Of a stretch of 64,000 nucleotides of DNA, positions 17,781 to 26,746 are shown in pieces (within the stretch, counting starts at the first letter, position 1; each line of letters begins with the position of its first letter). Source of the DNA: a virus; IMG/VR virus record IMGVR_UViG_3300048008_000449, positions 1 to 64,000 of that record. The stretch is one strand, 5' to 3'. The notes under the pieces are model-generated. The model worked only from the letters and a program-made list of their open reading frames with translations. It ran no database searches and was not told the origin of the DNA. Both the position numbers and the translations under genes were made by a program.

Positions 17781-18499
17781 GAAAACTTGTAGGTATTGAA
17801 GATAATCATGCACCTAAGGATGAGTTACTACGAGTAGAATGGAATTTAGGAAAACGTTGTAATTACAATTGTAGTTACTGTGGTAACGAACTACATAATA
17901 AAACAAGCGAGCATATGCCTTGGGAAGTTTATACTAATACAATAGATAAAATTGTAGAAGCAGCAATGGGCAAAAAGATTAAAATTAGTTTTACAGGCGG
18001 TGAGCCATTTGTACATCCAAAGTTTATTGATATGTTAAAGTATGCTAAAGAAAATGGTGTATATAGATGTAGTGTTACAACAAACGGAAGTCCACCACCT
18101 AAGATATATAAGAAAGCATTGCCATATTTACATTATGTTGTAATCAGTTATCATTTTGAATTTGCATATCATGAGAAAGTTATTAATAACATTACAGGTA
18201 TGTGGAAAGAGATACAAGAATATAGAGCTAAAGATGATTACAAAGGCATGCATGTTCATATTATGGCTTTACCAGGACACTTGCCACAATGGAAAGAAAT
18301 CATAGACGAATTAAAAGAATGTGGAGTTGAGTATACTATAAGAAAAATTAGACCACGTGTTAACATGGATCGTACAGGTTGGAATAAACCATATGCTGAC
18401 GGTATGTTAGGGCAACATCCTAAACACGAAGAAACAGAAAAGTTTGCAGGACAATATTATAGTAATGAAGAAGAGGAGTGGTTAAAAGTAAATGCCTGA
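17777..18499 (+). CDS. Radical SAM core, first half of a second split gene
   Basis: A 240-residue radical SAM core without an auxiliary domain. CNYNCSYC is at 28-35 and SFTGGEPFVHP near 75; later TTNGSP and VISYHFEFAYH match the intact paralogue at 23454 (TSNCSR, ASLHVEH). The C-terminal Cys domain present in 23454 is missing here and occurs instead as a separate frame at 19792-20157, after an intervening radical SAM gene. Either an ancestral gene was interrupted by the 18492 gene or the enzyme works as two chains. It overlaps its neighbours by 4 and 8 bases. Confidence 0.85.
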   Translation: MRKLVGIEDNHAPKDELLRVEWNLGKRCNYNCSYCGNELHNKTSEHMPWEVYTNTIDKIVEAAMGKKIKISFTGGEPFVHPKFIDMLKYAKENGVYRCSVTTNGSPPPKIYKKALPYLHYVVISYHFEFAYHEKVINNITGMWKEIQEYRAKDDYKGMHVHIMALPGHLPQWKEIIDELKECGVEYTIRKIRPRVNMDRTGWNKPYADGMLGQHPKHEETEKFAGQYYSNEEEEWLKVNA

Positions 18500-19799
18500 T
18501 ACTAATTATCATAGAGACATATACACCAGAAAACGAAAAGTTAAAGAATGGATGGCTGAACCTGGAAATAATTTTTGTGCATTGCCGTTTATTCATATGG
18601 CAATTGAAGCAGATGGGCAGGTAAGACCTTGTTGTATGGGAGATCCTTTTGACAATATTAATGTTTCAGGCGGTACAATAGAGAGTGCATATAATCACCC
18701 TGAAAGACAAGAATTTGTACAAGCATTTAAAGACAACAAACAACATCCAAAGTGTAATGTATGTTGGAATGCATCATATAGTATACGTAGTAGATATTCA
18801 TCAAATGACATGTCTATAAAATTTACTGAATCAGTAATGGAAGGCAATACCCCAGAAGCATCATTAAAATGGTTAGAAATTAAACCCGGAAACAGATGTA
18901 ATTTAAAATGTAGAATATGTGGGATACACAATAGCAGTACATGGACAAAAGATCATCATATTCTAAAAGAACACAAGAGCGTAAAATTTAAAGATTCATT
19001 TGCATTTAAATATACACAAAAATGTAATTGGGTCGATGATCCTAACTTCTGGAATGATATAAATCAGTTAGATGAAATACAAGATTTACACTTTATGGGT
19101 GGTGAACCTTTTATGGTATTAGAGCATTTTCAGTTACTTGAGAAATTAGTAGCTAGTCGAGATTGTAGTGATATCACTATTAGATATAATACAAATGGTA
19201 CTTATTATCCAACAGCAGAACAATGGAAATTGTATGAGAATTTTAGACAAGTAAAATTTCAAGTAAGTATTGATGATGTTGGTCCAAGATTTGAGTACGC
19301 TCGTAAAGAAGCAAAGTGGGATCTAGTAAAAGAAAATCTAAGAAAGTTTAGAGAAGCAAAACTATTATGCGAAGTTAAAGCAAAAAATGATCCCATCAAT
19401 TATCCAGTAACAAAAGTTAGAGCAAATTTAGACCCAACAGTAAGTATGTTTAATATATTTTACTTAGATGTTATTGAAGAAGAATTTAATAACATGGGTT
19501 GGCCTTTGGGAAGTCATGCAGATCATTATGTCTATAATGGACCAAATAATATAAGAAACTTGCCAGATGAATATAAACATATAATAACTGAAAAATATAA
19601 AGACACTAAAAGTACTTGGATACCAATGGCAGTAGATTATATGTGGACAGCCAAAAGTGATTATGAACAGTGGATGATGTTTGTAAAACAGACTAAAGAA
19701 ACAGACACAGTAAGAAATGAAAGTTTTAGTGATGTATATCCTGAATTTTATAATCTTATAAAAAGTGAATATGATAGGTATGAACCAATAGATGAATAA
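18492..19799 (+). CDS. Radical SAM protein lying between halves of a split paralogue
   Basis: A 435-residue long-form array member. N-terminal motifs are FCALPFIHM, RPCC at 45-48 and KCNVCW; the SAM motif CNLKCRIC is at 136-143; then FMGGEPFMV and VSIDDVGP. It sits between the core (17777) and the cysteine-rich tail (19792) of another radical SAM protein, overlapping each by 8 bases, so it may have been inserted there by recombination between paralogues while keeping both junctions translatable. Confidence 0.9.
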   Translation: MPDTNYHRDIYTRKRKVKEWMAEPGNNFCALPFIHMAIEADGQVRPCCMGDPFDNINVSGGTIESAYNHPERQEFVQAFKDNKQHPKCNVCWNASYSIRSRYSSNDMSIKFTESVMEGNTPEASLKWLEIKPGNRCNLKCRICGIHNSSTWTKDHHILKEHKSVKFKDSFAFKYTQKCNWVDDPNFWNDINQLDEIQDLHFMGGEPFMVLEHFQLLEKLVASRDCSDITIRYNTNGTYYPTAEQWKLYENFRQVKFQVSIDDVGPRFEYARKEAKWDLVKENLRKFREAKLLCEVKAKNDPINYPVTKVRANLDPTVSMFNIFYLDVIEEEFNNMGWPLGSHADHYVYNGPNNIRNLPDEYKHIITEKYKDTKSTWIPMAVDYMWTAKSDYEQWMMFVKQTKETDTVRNESFSDVYPEFYNLIKSEYDRYEPIDE

Positions 19800-20157
19800 T
19801 TTTAAAAATATAATAACACATTACAGTGATGGTACAAGTGAAGAAGATAATGTAAATAATGTAATGGCACGAGATGAAAATGATTTCCGTGGTTGGGAAT
19901 GTTGGGCTGGTGTACAAAATATTACAATAAGCAATACAGGTGATGTGTATAGAGCAATATGCAAAGTAGGAGGCAAACTAGGAAACATATATGATGGATT
20001 TGAAATGCCACTTGAAACAATTATTTGTAACAAGCCTAGATGTATATGTGCCGCTGATGTACAACTATCAAAAGCACAACCAGAGCATGTTACAAAATTA
20101 AGAGTAGGAAAAGATTGGATGGACGATGTTTATAGTTCGGGTATAAAAGATGAGTAA
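19792..20157 (+). CDS. Cysteine-rich C-terminal domain, second half of split radical SAM gene
   Basis: A 121-residue protein homologous to the last 100 or so residues of the intact radical SAM protein at 23454. FRGWECWAG aligns with FEGWECSSG, GKLGNIYDGFE with QPLGNIETGF, and IICNKPRCICAAD with VCTTKSCVSSAD. Cys residues fall at 37, 57, 79, 84 and 86, enough for an Fe-S cluster or Zn site. It has no radical SAM motif of its own. Its probable partner is the core encoded at 17777. Confidence 0.75.
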   Translation: MNNFKNIITHYSDGTSEEDNVNNVMARDENDFRGWECWAGVQNITISNTGDVYRAICKVGGKLGNIYDGFEMPLETIICNKPRCICAADVQLSKAQPEHVTKLRVGKDWMDDVYSSGIKDE

Positions 20158-21457
20158 ACAAAGCAATTATGAAAAGTTCTACGAGAACGCTATAGGAAAA
20201 ATTGGCAAACTGCCAGTGGATAAAGAATCATTTTGTCCATTGCCATTTGTACATGTAAGCACTATGCCGCATGGAGAAGTTAAACTATGTTGTAGAGCAC
20301 AACCACCAAAGAATGGAAAAAATCCAAATGTTAAAGATGAAGATTTTAATCTAAAAGATTATTGGCACAGTGAGTATATGAATGAGATACGAGATTCCTT
20401 AATCACAGGTGAGAAACATCATCAGTGTAAAAATTGTTGGAAGATGGAAGATAATAACATTGTTAGTTTACGTATGAATAGATTAACAGATTTAATGGAA
20501 ACTCCATCAACCAGAAATGCAGTTGAAAAATATTTAGTAGATAGAGAAGTAGATTTTAAAATTCCACTGATAGAACTTAAACTAAGCAACGTATGTAATT
20601 TTAAATGTCGTATGTGTTGGCCAAAAGACAGTTCAAAGTGGATGCAAGATTGGGATAAAGTAAAACAATTCTATAATAAAAATGACAGAGAATATGTAGA
20701 TGAAATTGTAGACAGTAATGATTTACGTAAATCTAGAGTAATGAACTTGTATGAAAAAGATGAACATTTTGTTCCACAATTATTAGAAGTAATGGAAACT
20801 GTAGAAGAGATTGAATTTGCAGGCGGTGAGCCACTTATGGATCCTATTCATTATCGTGTATTAGACAGTATTCCACATCCAGAAAACGTTACATTAAAAT
20901 ACAGTACAAACCTAAGTATTATGAAAATGGGTAAACATAGTGTTATTGACTTATGGAAAAAATTTAAAAGCATTAAACTAACAATCAGTATTGATGGACA
21001 CAAAGAGCTTAATGCTAAAATAAGAAGAGGGTCTGATTGGGAACTATTAAAAAGTAACATTAACTTAGTTAAGAAAGAATTAACTAATATTGATGTTATC
21101 AAAGGAACTACATGTATTAGCGGAATGAATGCAAAAGAACTAGGCGAAACAGCTGAAGCTATTGTATTCGAATTAGGTATACACTGGCATACAAGCCGTG
21201 TACAATGGCCTGATTTCTTACATGCTAACGTATTACGCCCAACGGAGCTTCAAGGTGGAATAGACGGCTTAAAACGGGTATTTGATAGCTTAAACCTACC
21301 AGAAAGACGTATGGTAGGTAGACGCTTTATGTTTGAAACACATTTAAATGGTGCTATGCATTGGCTACAATCTTGTATTGACAATAACAAGCACGAAGAA
21401 AAATACGAAGCATTTTGTAAGTTTAATCAGACAATTACGGACATTGATGATGACTAA
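20150..21457 (+). CDS. Radical SAM protein with N-terminal SPASM-like domain
   Basis: A 435-residue long-form member. The N-terminal motifs are FCPLPFVHV, LCC at 46-48 and QCKNCWKMED; CNFKCRMC is at 149-156; FAGGEPLMD and ISIDGHKE follow. About 40 extra residues lie between the SAM cluster and GGEP compared with the short members, as in 14119. It overlaps the preceding small frame and the following SGNH-like gene. Substrate unknown. Confidence 0.9.
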   Translation: MSKQSNYEKFYENAIGKIGKLPVDKESFCPLPFVHVSTMPHGEVKLCCRAQPPKNGKNPNVKDEDFNLKDYWHSEYMNEIRDSLITGEKHHQCKNCWKMEDNNIVSLRMNRLTDLMETPSTRNAVEKYLVDREVDFKIPLIELKLSNVCNFKCRMCWPKDSSKWMQDWDKVKQFYNKNDREYVDEIVDSNDLRKSRVMNLYEKDEHFVPQLLEVMETVEEIEFAGGEPLMDPIHYRVLDSIPHPENVTLKYSTNLSIMKMGKHSVIDLWKKFKSIKLTISIDGHKELNAKIRRGSDWELLKSNINLVKKELTNIDVIKGTTCISGMNAKELGETAEAIVFELGIHWHTSRVQWPDFLHANVLRPTELQGGIDGLKRVFDSLNLPERRMVGRRFMFETHLNGAMHWLQSCIDNNKHEEKYEAFCKFNQTITDIDDD

Positions 21458-22496
21458 GAAGTTAGCAATATTTGGTAATAGCTTTGGAACGCAACTCGCA
21501 GACCCTGCAAAAAGAGTATGGGAGTTAATGCCAAGCAAAGAGAGAAAAATAGAATTTAGAAAAGCATGGTATAATGAAATGCCTAGCTGGATTAGAATGC
21601 TTAAAAATGAATATGATGTAGTGCATACATTTGCTGTTGGCAATACAGGTATAGATTATAGTTACTTACAATTTTTAAGATATCACAATGAGTATGATAC
21701 TGTAATATTCATAACAACACGAGCATGGACTCATTCACATATACAATATGGTAATCAAGTAGAGGAATGGCGAGGCGAAGCTTCTATACATGATATTGAT
21801 TTTATAAGACCCGAATGGATGTTAGATGAAAGACCAATTAATTGTTACAAAAAGTTCGCTGAAAAAATACTTAAATCAAATAATAAACCAACTGGTCCTG
21901 AAATGCCTATATATGATGAAGATGCAATAAACTTAATGAAAGTATATGTTGACTACGGTACACATGTTGTTCCCAAATTTCCATTTAGAGATCTGTTACA
22001 ATGGGCATCAATGATTGATAATATAATTAGAACTAGACCAGATGTTAAAATGATAAACACTAGTCCAGAAGAGTTTAATGATCTTGGAATTAAAATACCA
22101 ATTGGAAAAATACAAACTTTACATAGAATGGAAAATGATATTTTACTAGGCAAACATGCAGAGTATGAATTTAGAAAAGCTCAGGGTTTACCGTTAGATG
22201 AAGATGGGAAACTTGTTGCTGGATTAGATGATGCATTGCAACAGATGCCTGTTTTAAAATTGTACAGTGATGCTAGAGTAGGACACTTATCAACAGAAGC
22301 ACATAGGTTAATATATGCTGAAGTAAAAGATTTATTAGCATCCAACAATACTTGGTTAGATTTTGATTTAGATGCTATGGTTAAAAAACTTATGGAAATG
22401 AATTTAGATAAAAAGAGATATTTTGTTGCAGAACACAAAGACATTAAATCATGGGCTAAATATAATAACTTATGGATTGATGAGGAAGTAAAATGA
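21447..22496 (+). CDS. SGNH-hydrolase-like protein
   Basis: About 349 residues, starting at the ATG pair 21447/21450 inside the end of the preceding gene. LAIFGNSFGTQ at the N-terminus resembles SGNH block I (GDS), VIFITTRAW occupies the block III strand, and DARVGHLSTEAH near the C-terminus resembles the DxxH block V. This suggests an esterase or lipase-like fold acting on acyl or acetyl groups. Block I has Asn instead of Asp before Ser. It is paralogous to the next gene, sharing the ERDFLHYG-like segment (FRDLLQWASMIDNI). Confidence 0.65.
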   Translation: MMTKKLAIFGNSFGTQLADPAKRVWELMPSKERKIEFRKAWYNEMPSWIRMLKNEYDVVHTFAVGNTGIDYSYLQFLRYHNEYDTVIFITTRAWTHSHIQYGNQVEEWRGEASIHDIDFIRPEWMLDERPINCYKKFAEKILKSNNKPTGPEMPIYDEDAINLMKVYVDYGTHVVPKFPFRDLLQWASMIDNIIRTRPDVKMINTSPEEFNDLGIKIPIGKIQTLHRMENDILLGKHAEYEFRKAQGLPLDEDGKLVAGLDDALQQMPVLKLYSDARVGHLSTEAHRLIYAEVKDLLASNNTWLDFDLDAMVKKLMEMNLDKKRYFVAEHKDIKSWAKYNNLWIDEEVK

Positions 22497-23464
22497 GTAT
22501 AGGAATTTTTGGCGATAGTTTTGCAAGGTGTAAAGTTCCATTAATGCATCCTTTAGACCCAAGTAATATTAAAACAGTAATACATACAAATGATGAATAT
22601 ATTAACTTCCAACAAAAAGTAGAAGCACTGATGCCAACTTGGGCTAAGTTATTACCAGATACTACAAATTTTGCAGCAGGCGGTACAGATTTATCTTGGA
22701 GTTTTTTAAAGTTTTTAGAACACCATGAAAAGTATGATAACATTATTTTTGTAGTTACATCGCCAAAAAGAATAACACTAAATGCTCCTCATATGTATGT
22801 GCCAAGTGACAGAGGAAGTAAATTTGGAGTAAATTTGATAACATCAGTAAGTGCTAATCAATCACTTCTTAAAAAAGAAAAGTTTTGTAATTCTGTAAAT
22901 GAAGAACATCTATATGTACGTGATGCTTACGATGCAATTAACAAATGGCAGACTCATATTCAACCAGAGTTTCCTGAAAGAGATTTCTTACATTACGGAA
23001 TATTAATTAATGAGTTGCAACGTATAAGACCAGATATTAAATTAATAAAAGCATTTTGTCACCCTACAGCAGATGATGAATGGAAGATGAAAGATTTTGG
23101 CAAAAAAAATTACTATCCATACAAGCATTTTGATAATATTCCACTTGACAATAAAGCTGAATACCTGCATAATATAGTAAAAGTTGAAGATTCTAATTAT
23201 TTTGAAGAACAAATAGCACAACCTAATAAATGGCATGATTGCAGATCAGGACATATAAGTATTACTTCGCATGTAATATTATATAAAATAATAACAAAGT
23301 GGTTAAAAACTAATGATACATGGCTTAACTTTGATATAGAAGAATTTAAAAATAATAAAGTAGATGCAAATGATAGCTTTATGGATAAAAGTAAATCGTT
23401 ACCAGAATGGCAAGATGCATTCCTACAAAGACGTATTAATGATGGAAAAATAAATGGAAGATAA
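22493..23464 (+). CDS. SGNH-hydrolase-like protein
   Basis: A 323-residue paralogue of the preceding gene with AGGAAG before the ATG and an ATGA overlap. IGIFGDSFARC contains the canonical GDS block; FAAGGTDLSWSFLKF corresponds to the Gly block II; DCRSGHISITSH carries the putative Asp and His. Such proteins remove or transfer acyl groups on glycans or lipids. Two copies at the end of the radical SAM array suggest an acylated product or a surface glycan target (inference). Confidence 0.7.
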   Translation: MSIGIFGDSFARCKVPLMHPLDPSNIKTVIHTNDEYINFQQKVEALMPTWAKLLPDTTNFAAGGTDLSWSFLKFLEHHEKYDNIIFVVTSPKRITLNAPHMYVPSDRGSKFGVNLITSVSANQSLLKKEKFCNSVNEEHLYVRDAYDAINKWQTHIQPEFPERDFLHYGILINELQRIRPDIKLIKAFCHPTADDEWKMKDFGKKNYYPYKHFDNIPLDNKAEYLHNIVKVEDSNYFEEQIAQPNKWHDCRSGHISITSHVILYKIITKWLKTNDTWLNFDIEEFKNNKVDANDSFMDKSKSLPEWQDAFLQRRINDGKINGR

Positions 23465-24629
23465 AGATTTAAAATGGAGTGAATATGATTTCACTAAAAC
23501 ACCGTACGATAAACTAGTACGTGTTGGACAACGAAATATGTTGTATAGAGACATGTTTACTGTTAGCTGGTTAATAGGAAGATTTTGTAATTACAATTGT
23601 AGTTATTGTTGGCCTTATGCTAGAAGTAGTAGAAAAGATCATAGACCAACTGAACTTAATTTAAAAACAATTGATGAGATTAAGCGTCAAGCACGTGAAA
23701 GAGGATTCAATAGTTTTCACTTTAGTTTAAGTGGGGGTGAGCCTACATTCCATCCTGGCTATTTAGATATGTTAAAACATTTAAGTGATGATGCACATAA
23801 TACAAATTATACAAGTGTGCATATGACTTCAAACTGTAGTCGTAATATGAAATGGTTTCAAACATATTGTGATTATGCTAGTAAGTTTCACAGAGCAAGT
23901 ATAACAGCAAGTTTACATGTTGAACACGTAAACACACCTGAAAAAATGCAAGACCTTGCAGACAAATTAATACTATGTCAAGAGCATGATGTACAAGTAA
24001 CAATTAATATGGTTATGGTACCTGCATTATTTGATGAATATTATGACAACGCATTATTCTTCCATAATCAAGGAATCAATGTTACACTAAAACCTCAATC
24101 AGATCCAACAGCAAGTAGAATTGTTGATGGTTATACAGATGAAATGAAAAGAAAATTACACAATGGTATGCCACAACGTAGTTACACTGAAGCTAAAGCA
24201 CAACAAAAGCAATTAGTAACTAGACCTAAGCCTACATTTAAAATTGACCCTGATGATCATTTCCGTAAACAGACAGCATCAGTTCCGTGGAACATGCAGG
24301 TGGAATTTAGAGATGATAAAGGTGATCCGTGGTATATGGATCAAGCTGAAAGATTTAATGCATTTAATTTTAATCAATTTGAAGGTTGGGAATGTAGTAG
24401 TGGATATCGTAGTATAATTATACGTGAACCAGATGGATCAGTTAAAAGGTCTTACTCATGTCATGATCAACCTTTAGGTAATATTGAAACTGGATTTAAA
24501 TTGTTTGATGGTCCAAAAGTATGTACTACAAAATCTTGTGTATCAAGTGCTGATAGTAAAATACCAAAACGAGCACCAGGAACAGCTATGCCCCTTTGGC
24601 CCGGTGATGATACTTTCTTTGAAGATTAA
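23454..24629 (+). CDS. Radical SAM protein with C-terminal cysteine-rich domain
   Basis: A 391-residue protein, the intact version of the split pair 17777/19792. CNYNCSYC is at 45-52, SLSGGEPTFHP follows near 100. The C-terminal domain begins near residue 305 with GWECSSG and has further Cys in YSCHDQ and VCTTKSC. It is the last plus-strand gene of the array; its TAA abuts the stop of the convergent zincin gene with no visible terminator. Substrate unknown. Confidence 0.9.
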   Translation: MEDKDLKWSEYDFTKTPYDKLVRVGQRNMLYRDMFTVSWLIGRFCNYNCSYCWPYARSSRKDHRPTELNLKTIDEIKRQARERGFNSFHFSLSGGEPTFHPGYLDMLKHLSDDAHNTNYTSVHMTSNCSRNMKWFQTYCDYASKFHRASITASLHVEHVNTPEKMQDLADKLILCQEHDVQVTINMVMVPALFDEYYDNALFFHNQGINVTLKPQSDPTASRIVDGYTDEMKRKLHNGMPQRSYTEAKAQQKQLVTRPKPTFKIDPDDHFRKQTASVPWNMQVEFRDDKGDPWYMDQAERFNAFNFNQFEGWECSSGYRSIIIREPDGSVKRSYSCHDQPLGNIETGFKLFDGPKVCTTKSCVSSADSKIPKRAPGTAMPLWPGDDTFFED

Positions 24630-25082
24630 TTATTTGATATTAGCCCAATGCTTTTTAGCATTTCCTGTATGATGAGCCCAACGTATAAACAGTCCTACTT
24701 CGCGACCGTTAGCCTCAATTTCCCAAGGTAGATCCCAATAGTCTGTTGTTTCTGGAACAAGTGTATCTTTCCATTTATAAAACTTTTTTTGTATTGCCGT
24801 ATCACTCATTTCGTTACGAGCATATTGCTTAACATGTACCATTTCGTGTGCAACAGTTTCAAGCATTCTACGCAACCCAACAGTATGATCAATTTCTAAT
24901 TCATACTCGCGAGCAGATTCACGTAGACAATAACCGTCGGCATCTGATCCTAATTTTTTGAGTTTAACTACTATGTCAAGAGTTTGCATTCGCGGCATTA
25001 ATTTCTTTATGCAGAATTCAACCATAGAACGTGCATATTCTTGTTTGGCTTTCGTGCCGCCTGTAATTTCAATGTCGTTCAT
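24630..25082 (-). CDS. Zincin-type metallopeptidase-like protein
   Basis: A 150-residue protein with TVAHEMVHVKQYA: the HExxH zinc site, with a third Glu likely in WEIEANGREVG 35 residues later. This is the layout of small gluzincin or SprT/ImmA-like domains. No signal peptide, so a cytoplasmic role such as processing a phage or host protein is more likely than host-wall attack. It is transcribed with the 25094 gene upstream of it, from the promoter at 25419-25447. Confidence 0.75.
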   Translation of the reverse strand: MNDIEITGGTKAKQEYARSMVEFCIKKLMPRMQTLDIVVKLKKLGSDADGYCLRESAREYELEIDHTVGLRRMLETVAHEMVHVKQYARNEMSDTAIQKKFYKWKDTLVPETTDYWDLPWEIEANGREVGLFIRWAHHTGNAKKHWANIK

Positions 25083-25093
25083 GTTACTAACCT

Positions 25094-25387
25094 TTACTGG
25101 CCCAAATAATCTTTTTTCAGTACTTCTAACTGTTCTTCTGCATTTGGGTATTTTTGTAACAAATCAAGTTCTAACTGTTCTTTACTTTCAACTGCATTTT
25201 CAGATTCAATCTTATCAGCAATATCATTAAACGCTTCGTAAAAATCGTTGTTGCTACGATATAAATTGTGAACATCCATATATGCATCAGCATCAACAAA
25301 ATTCCAGTTTATTGAACCGTCTTCGTTTTTGTTCTCATCTAACTCAATTGCTGATCTCATTGTTGACTCTAATATTGCATTAATCAT
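25094..25387 (-). CDS. Hypothetical acidic protein
   Basis: A 97-residue, strongly acidic, helix-rich protein (IESENAVESKEQLELDLLQ). No motif or family is recognised. It is the first gene behind a well-formed sigma70-type promoter with an inverted repeat in the spacer, so it is probably made early. The zincin gene follows 11 bases downstream. Confidence 0.7.
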   Translation of the reverse strand: MINAILESTMRSAIELDENKNEDGSINWNFVDADAYMDVHNLYRSNNDFYEAFNDIADKIESENAVESKEQLELDLLQKYPNAEEQLEVLKKDYLGQ

Positions 25388-25418
25388 AGTGTATACCTTT
25401 TTGTTAACTTATACATAC

Positions 25419-25447
25419 ATTATAGCAAGAACTCTTGGTAATGTCAA
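25419..25447 (-). promoter_or_regulatory. Early sigma70-type promoter with inverted repeat
   Basis: On the minus strand: TTGACA (25447-25442), 17-base spacer, TATAAT (25424-25419). The spacer holds the inverted repeat CAAGA-GT-TCTTG. RNA would start about 25412, giving a leader of about 25 bases. The same arrangement is seen at 47998, and related ones at 49060 and 51040. Confidence 0.8.
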
Positions 25448-25461
25448 CCTTTTTGTTCAAC

Positions 25462-25487
25462 AAAAAACCCTTGTATTACAAGGGTTT
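25462..25487 (-). terminator. Factor-independent terminator
   Basis: A 9-base-pair stem (AAACCCTTG / CAAGGGTTT, loop TAATA on the minus strand) followed by a run of T. It ends the transcript of the ExbB/ExbD-like cassette and sits directly before the next promoter. Confidence 0.8.
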
Positions 25488-25520
25488 ATAAATTAAATGC
25501 ATATTTATTTAGCTGATTAT

Positions 25521-25619
25521 TTAAATTAAGTCGTTTTTAAGACAGTATATCCATGCCCTAGCTTGTTGTTTTGTGTATCCTTCTTTACGCATTAGTCTGT
25601 AAATACTTGGATAACACAT
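25521..25619 (-). CDS. Small 32-residue protein
   Basis: A short frame beginning 3 bases after the stop of the upstream membrane-protein gene. The product (starts MCYPSIYRLMRKEGYT, ends IYCLKNDLI) is basic and probably helical. There is no strong ribosome binding site, so translation would depend on coupling. The terminator at 25462 follows. It is a plausible but unproven gene. Confidence 0.45.
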   Translation of the reverse strand: MCYPSIYRLMRKEGYTKQQARAWIYCLKNDLI

Positions 25620-25622
25620 TTT

Positions 25623-26147
25623 CTACTGAGGATTGTCTGGATCTGAGTGTATTTCGTTAATAATACGTTGATCAACCCCTTGCAATTTAAGTGCTTTTCG
25701 TTTGGGAGGTAAGCTATCTCGTCTAATATTATCAAATGTAAATTCTTGTATATTAGTTAATAACCCATTTTTTTGCTCTGTTTCTTTAAATACTCCAGTG
25801 GCTGGTTTTCCATTTTCTGCTTGTTCACCCATAGTTTGCATCTTACGTGCATTGCTCTTTGAATAAGGCATTGTATAGTACTGTGGTTGAGGCTCACCAA
25901 CATGTCTAACTAGATAGTAAATGTGAGGCTTTTGAACTTCTGCCCATAGTACTTCTACTTCTCCTTTTGGTAAACTATTAACTGGAGTTCCTTGTAATGC
26001 ATATATTGAATAACCTGTATATAAGCTACTTACTAGTACCAAAGGAATTAATAAAAATACAAGAATTCTGTTTTTGTTAGTTTGTATAATAGCATACGTT
26101 GTTAGTACTGCTAAACAAAAAAGTAAAATTGTGGCTATATAAATCAT
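25623..26147 (-). CDS. Membrane-anchored hypothetical protein of the ExbBD-like cassette
   Basis: A 174-residue protein with two N-terminal membrane helices (about 3-21 and 28-50) and a soluble remainder with no clear motif. Its ATG overlaps the stop of the ExbD-like gene. Constant coupling to the ExbB-like and ExbD-like genes suggests a third component of the same membrane complex. No family is recognised. Confidence 0.7.
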   Translation of the reverse strand: MIYIATILLFCLAVLTTYAIIQTNKNRILVFLLIPLVLVSSLYTGYSIYALQGTPVNSLPKGEVEVLWAEVQKPHIYYLVRHVGEPQPQYYTMPYSKSNARKMQTMGEQAENGKPATGVFKETEQKNGLLTNIQEFTFDNIRRDSLPPKRKALKLQGVDQRIINEIHSDPDNPQ

Positions 26148-26746
26148 TATTGAACTGCTCCATTTGATGGCACTATATCTCTGAAGTGCTGAAATATTTC
26201 TGTAACTTTACCATCTTTATCTACATTGAAAGCTGGCAATCTTTGTACTTCTCTGAAACGAAGTAAGTTTCCAGTTATACTATAAACTTGTCTAAATGGG
26301 TTTACTTTCATTACAGTAACAGTATAATCAATTACATCTTCTTTCTTTGAATAAGCATGCACCGATACATAATAATCGCCCGGAACAATACCTCTTATTG
26401 TAGTCATTTCTCTGTTTGATTTTAAAGTACGTGTTACACCATCAATAAGAACTACATCATTTGTTGTACCTAAATCATCTCTGTCTAAGTGTAATGGCGT
26501 TAATTCTCTGTTTGCAAAACCTACAGGTTTGTTGCTATCGTGTTGTACCCATAAATCAACATCATCTACTGATTCTTGTTCCCATTCGAGTATAATAATA
26601 AACTCTGCTTTAACAGGTATATCTGCTTTTTTAGTAATAGGATTAATCAATAGAAAAGCAATAACGAATAGCATTACAAATCCAATAAGGACATTGAAAA
26701 GCAAGTCGTTGAATGCTAGGTTGGAAGTGGTTCTTCTGTTAGGCAT
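26147..26746 (-). CDS. ExbD/TolR-like protein with extracytoplasmic beta domain
   Basis: A 199-residue protein: basic N-terminus, one membrane helix (about 14-34), then a soluble domain. The N-terminal layout NLAFNDLLFNVLIGFVMLFVIAF is like the ExbD/TolR/MotB plug helix, where an acidic residue (here the Asp in FNDLL) lies at the start of the helix. The rest, with DDVDLWVQHD and GDYYVSVHAYS, resembles the beta-sandwich of DUF2135-type domains, not the ExbD periplasmic domain. It overlaps the ExbB-like gene by 8 bases. A proton-driven energiser of an outer-membrane or envelope process is plausible; the peptidoglycan-binding motif of MotB is absent. Confidence 0.6.
   Translation of the reverse strand: MPNRRTTSNLAFNDLLFNVLIGFVMLFVIAFLLINPITKKADIPVKAEFIIILEWEQESVDDVDLWVQHDSNKPVGFANRELTPLHLDRDDLGTTNDVVLIDGVTRTLKSNREMTTIRGIVPGDYYVSVHAYSKKEDVIDYTVTVMKVNPFRQVYSITGNLLRFREVQRLPAFNVDKDGKVTEIFQHFRDIVPSNGAVQ

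Noticed and set aside
24630-25082. Zincin as a wall-degrading endopeptidase
   Set aside because: No signal peptide or peptidoglycan-binding part; cytoplasmic role is more likely.
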